Part shown: piece by piece, positions 5,779 through 6,120 of the stretch
Position numbering within the stretch: position 1 is the first letter of the stretch
How the letters are laid out: each line of letters begins with the position of its first letter
Origin: Clostridia bacterium
Lineage (GTDB): Bacteria; Bacillota; Clostridia; Christensenellales; Aristaeellaceae
Assembly (NCBI GenBank): GCA_900754755.1
Contig: CAAEEC010000304.1
Location: forward strand, 1 to 6,120
Direction: 5' to 3'
Length of the DNA: 6,120 bases
Program-made: the position numbers and the translations under genes
Notes under the pieces: generated by a model
Told to the model about the DNA's origin: nothing
Databases searched by the model: none
The model's input: the letters and a program-made list of their open reading frames with translations, nothing else

Positions 5779-6120
5779 CTGCCCGTACTCTTGTAGTGCC
5801 GCACGCCAAAGCGCCAGAAGGCATAGCACAGGGCAAAGAACGCGGCGCCCGCGGGCAGCGCGGCAAACCCCAGCGCGTAGGGTTCGCCCCAGCCGCAGAT
5901 GGCCGAGGCGGGATAATACGCGTACGCCAGGATGGGAAACACAAAGGTGATCGCGCCGCGCAGCCAGGGCGGCAGGTATTGCGGGGGCACTTTCAGCGCC
6001 TGATAGCTGCCGTTGGTGAGCACATTCACCCATTCCACGCTGGCAATGGTGAAAAACGCCACGCCTGCCGCGAGCAGAAACGCTCCCATGTAAAACAGGA
6101 TTCCGCCCAGGATGGCGAGC
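5775..6120 (-). CDS. ABC-2 family (DUF990/PF06182-type) permease, C-terminal part only
   Basis: The frame is open from the right edge of the window to a TAG at 5775-5777 and shows 114 residues. An ATG at 6089 exists, but the upstream codons (LAILGGILFY) continue the same hydrophobic protein without a stop, so the true start lies beyond the window. The visible part has a hydrophobic helix followed by ASVEWVNVLTNGSYQAL, then PPWLRGAITFVFPILAYAYYPAS, split here by two membrane segments, and ends with FWRFGVRHYKSTGS. That ending is characteristic of this family of roughly 260-residue ABC-2 exporter permeases, as I remember it. Such genes usually sit last in an operon with an ATPase and a second permease, which would lie off the right edge. 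Substrate unknown. Confidence 0.82.
   Translation of the reverse strand, partial: LAILGGILFYMGAFLLAAGVAFFTIASVEWVNVLTNGSYQALKVPPQYLPPWLRGAITFVFPILAYAYYPASAICGWGEPYALGFAALPAGAAFFALCYAFWRFGVRHYKSTGS

Noticed and set aside
4645..6033. A 462-codon minus-strand frame antisense to the SLC13-like permease
   Set aside because: The permease frame has clear family motifs and a plausible start, while this frame is low-complexity His/Gly/Arg-rich sequence. It also overlaps the ABC-2 gene in another frame of the same strand.

Overview
The window is GC-rich, compact, ordinary-looking bacterial chromosome. It holds four complete protein genes and one gene cut by the right edge. An oxygen-sensitive glycyl radical enzyme, a FucO-type iron alcohol dehydrogenase and strong AGGAGG-type ribosome binding sites point to a fermentative anaerobe. 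A GC-rich member of the Clostridia (Firmicutes), perhaps from a gut, is my best guess. That placement is inference; there is no rRNA or other marker gene here. I saw no tRNA, CRISPR array, insertion sequence or phage gene.

Layout from left to right. A drug/metabolite (EamA) transporter lies on the minus strand at 11-871 and is built from two closely similar halves. Upstream of it on the same strand is fucO (982-2130), a lactaldehyde/1,2-propanediol oxidoreductase whose catalytic residues are all intact. A strong hairpin at 938-971 lies between these two genes. A 368-bp divergent regulatory region (2131-2498) follows. It carries an extended -10 promoter facing fucO, a good sigma-70-type promoter facing right, and a perfect 14-bp inverted repeat between them.

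To the right, an apparent two-gene operon runs on the plus strand. The first gene is a 710-residue glycyl radical enzyme of unknown substrate (2499-4631). The second is an SLC13/ArsB-like anion permease (4666-5778). The permease ends tail-to-tail with the 3' end of a minus-strand ABC-2 (DUF990-type) permease gene (5775 to the right edge), and their stop codons overlap.

Working model, which is inference: the permease imports or exports a small, probably anionic compound, and the glycyl radical enzyme cleaves, dehydrates or decarboxylates it. If an aldehyde results, the divergently transcribed FucO could reduce it and reoxidise NADH. The radical SAM activase that the enzyme must have is not in the window, so it is either encoded elsewhere or shared with another glycyl radical enzyme. 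The enzyme-permease pair is the most interesting content; everything else is a recognisable housekeeping or accessory metabolic gene.
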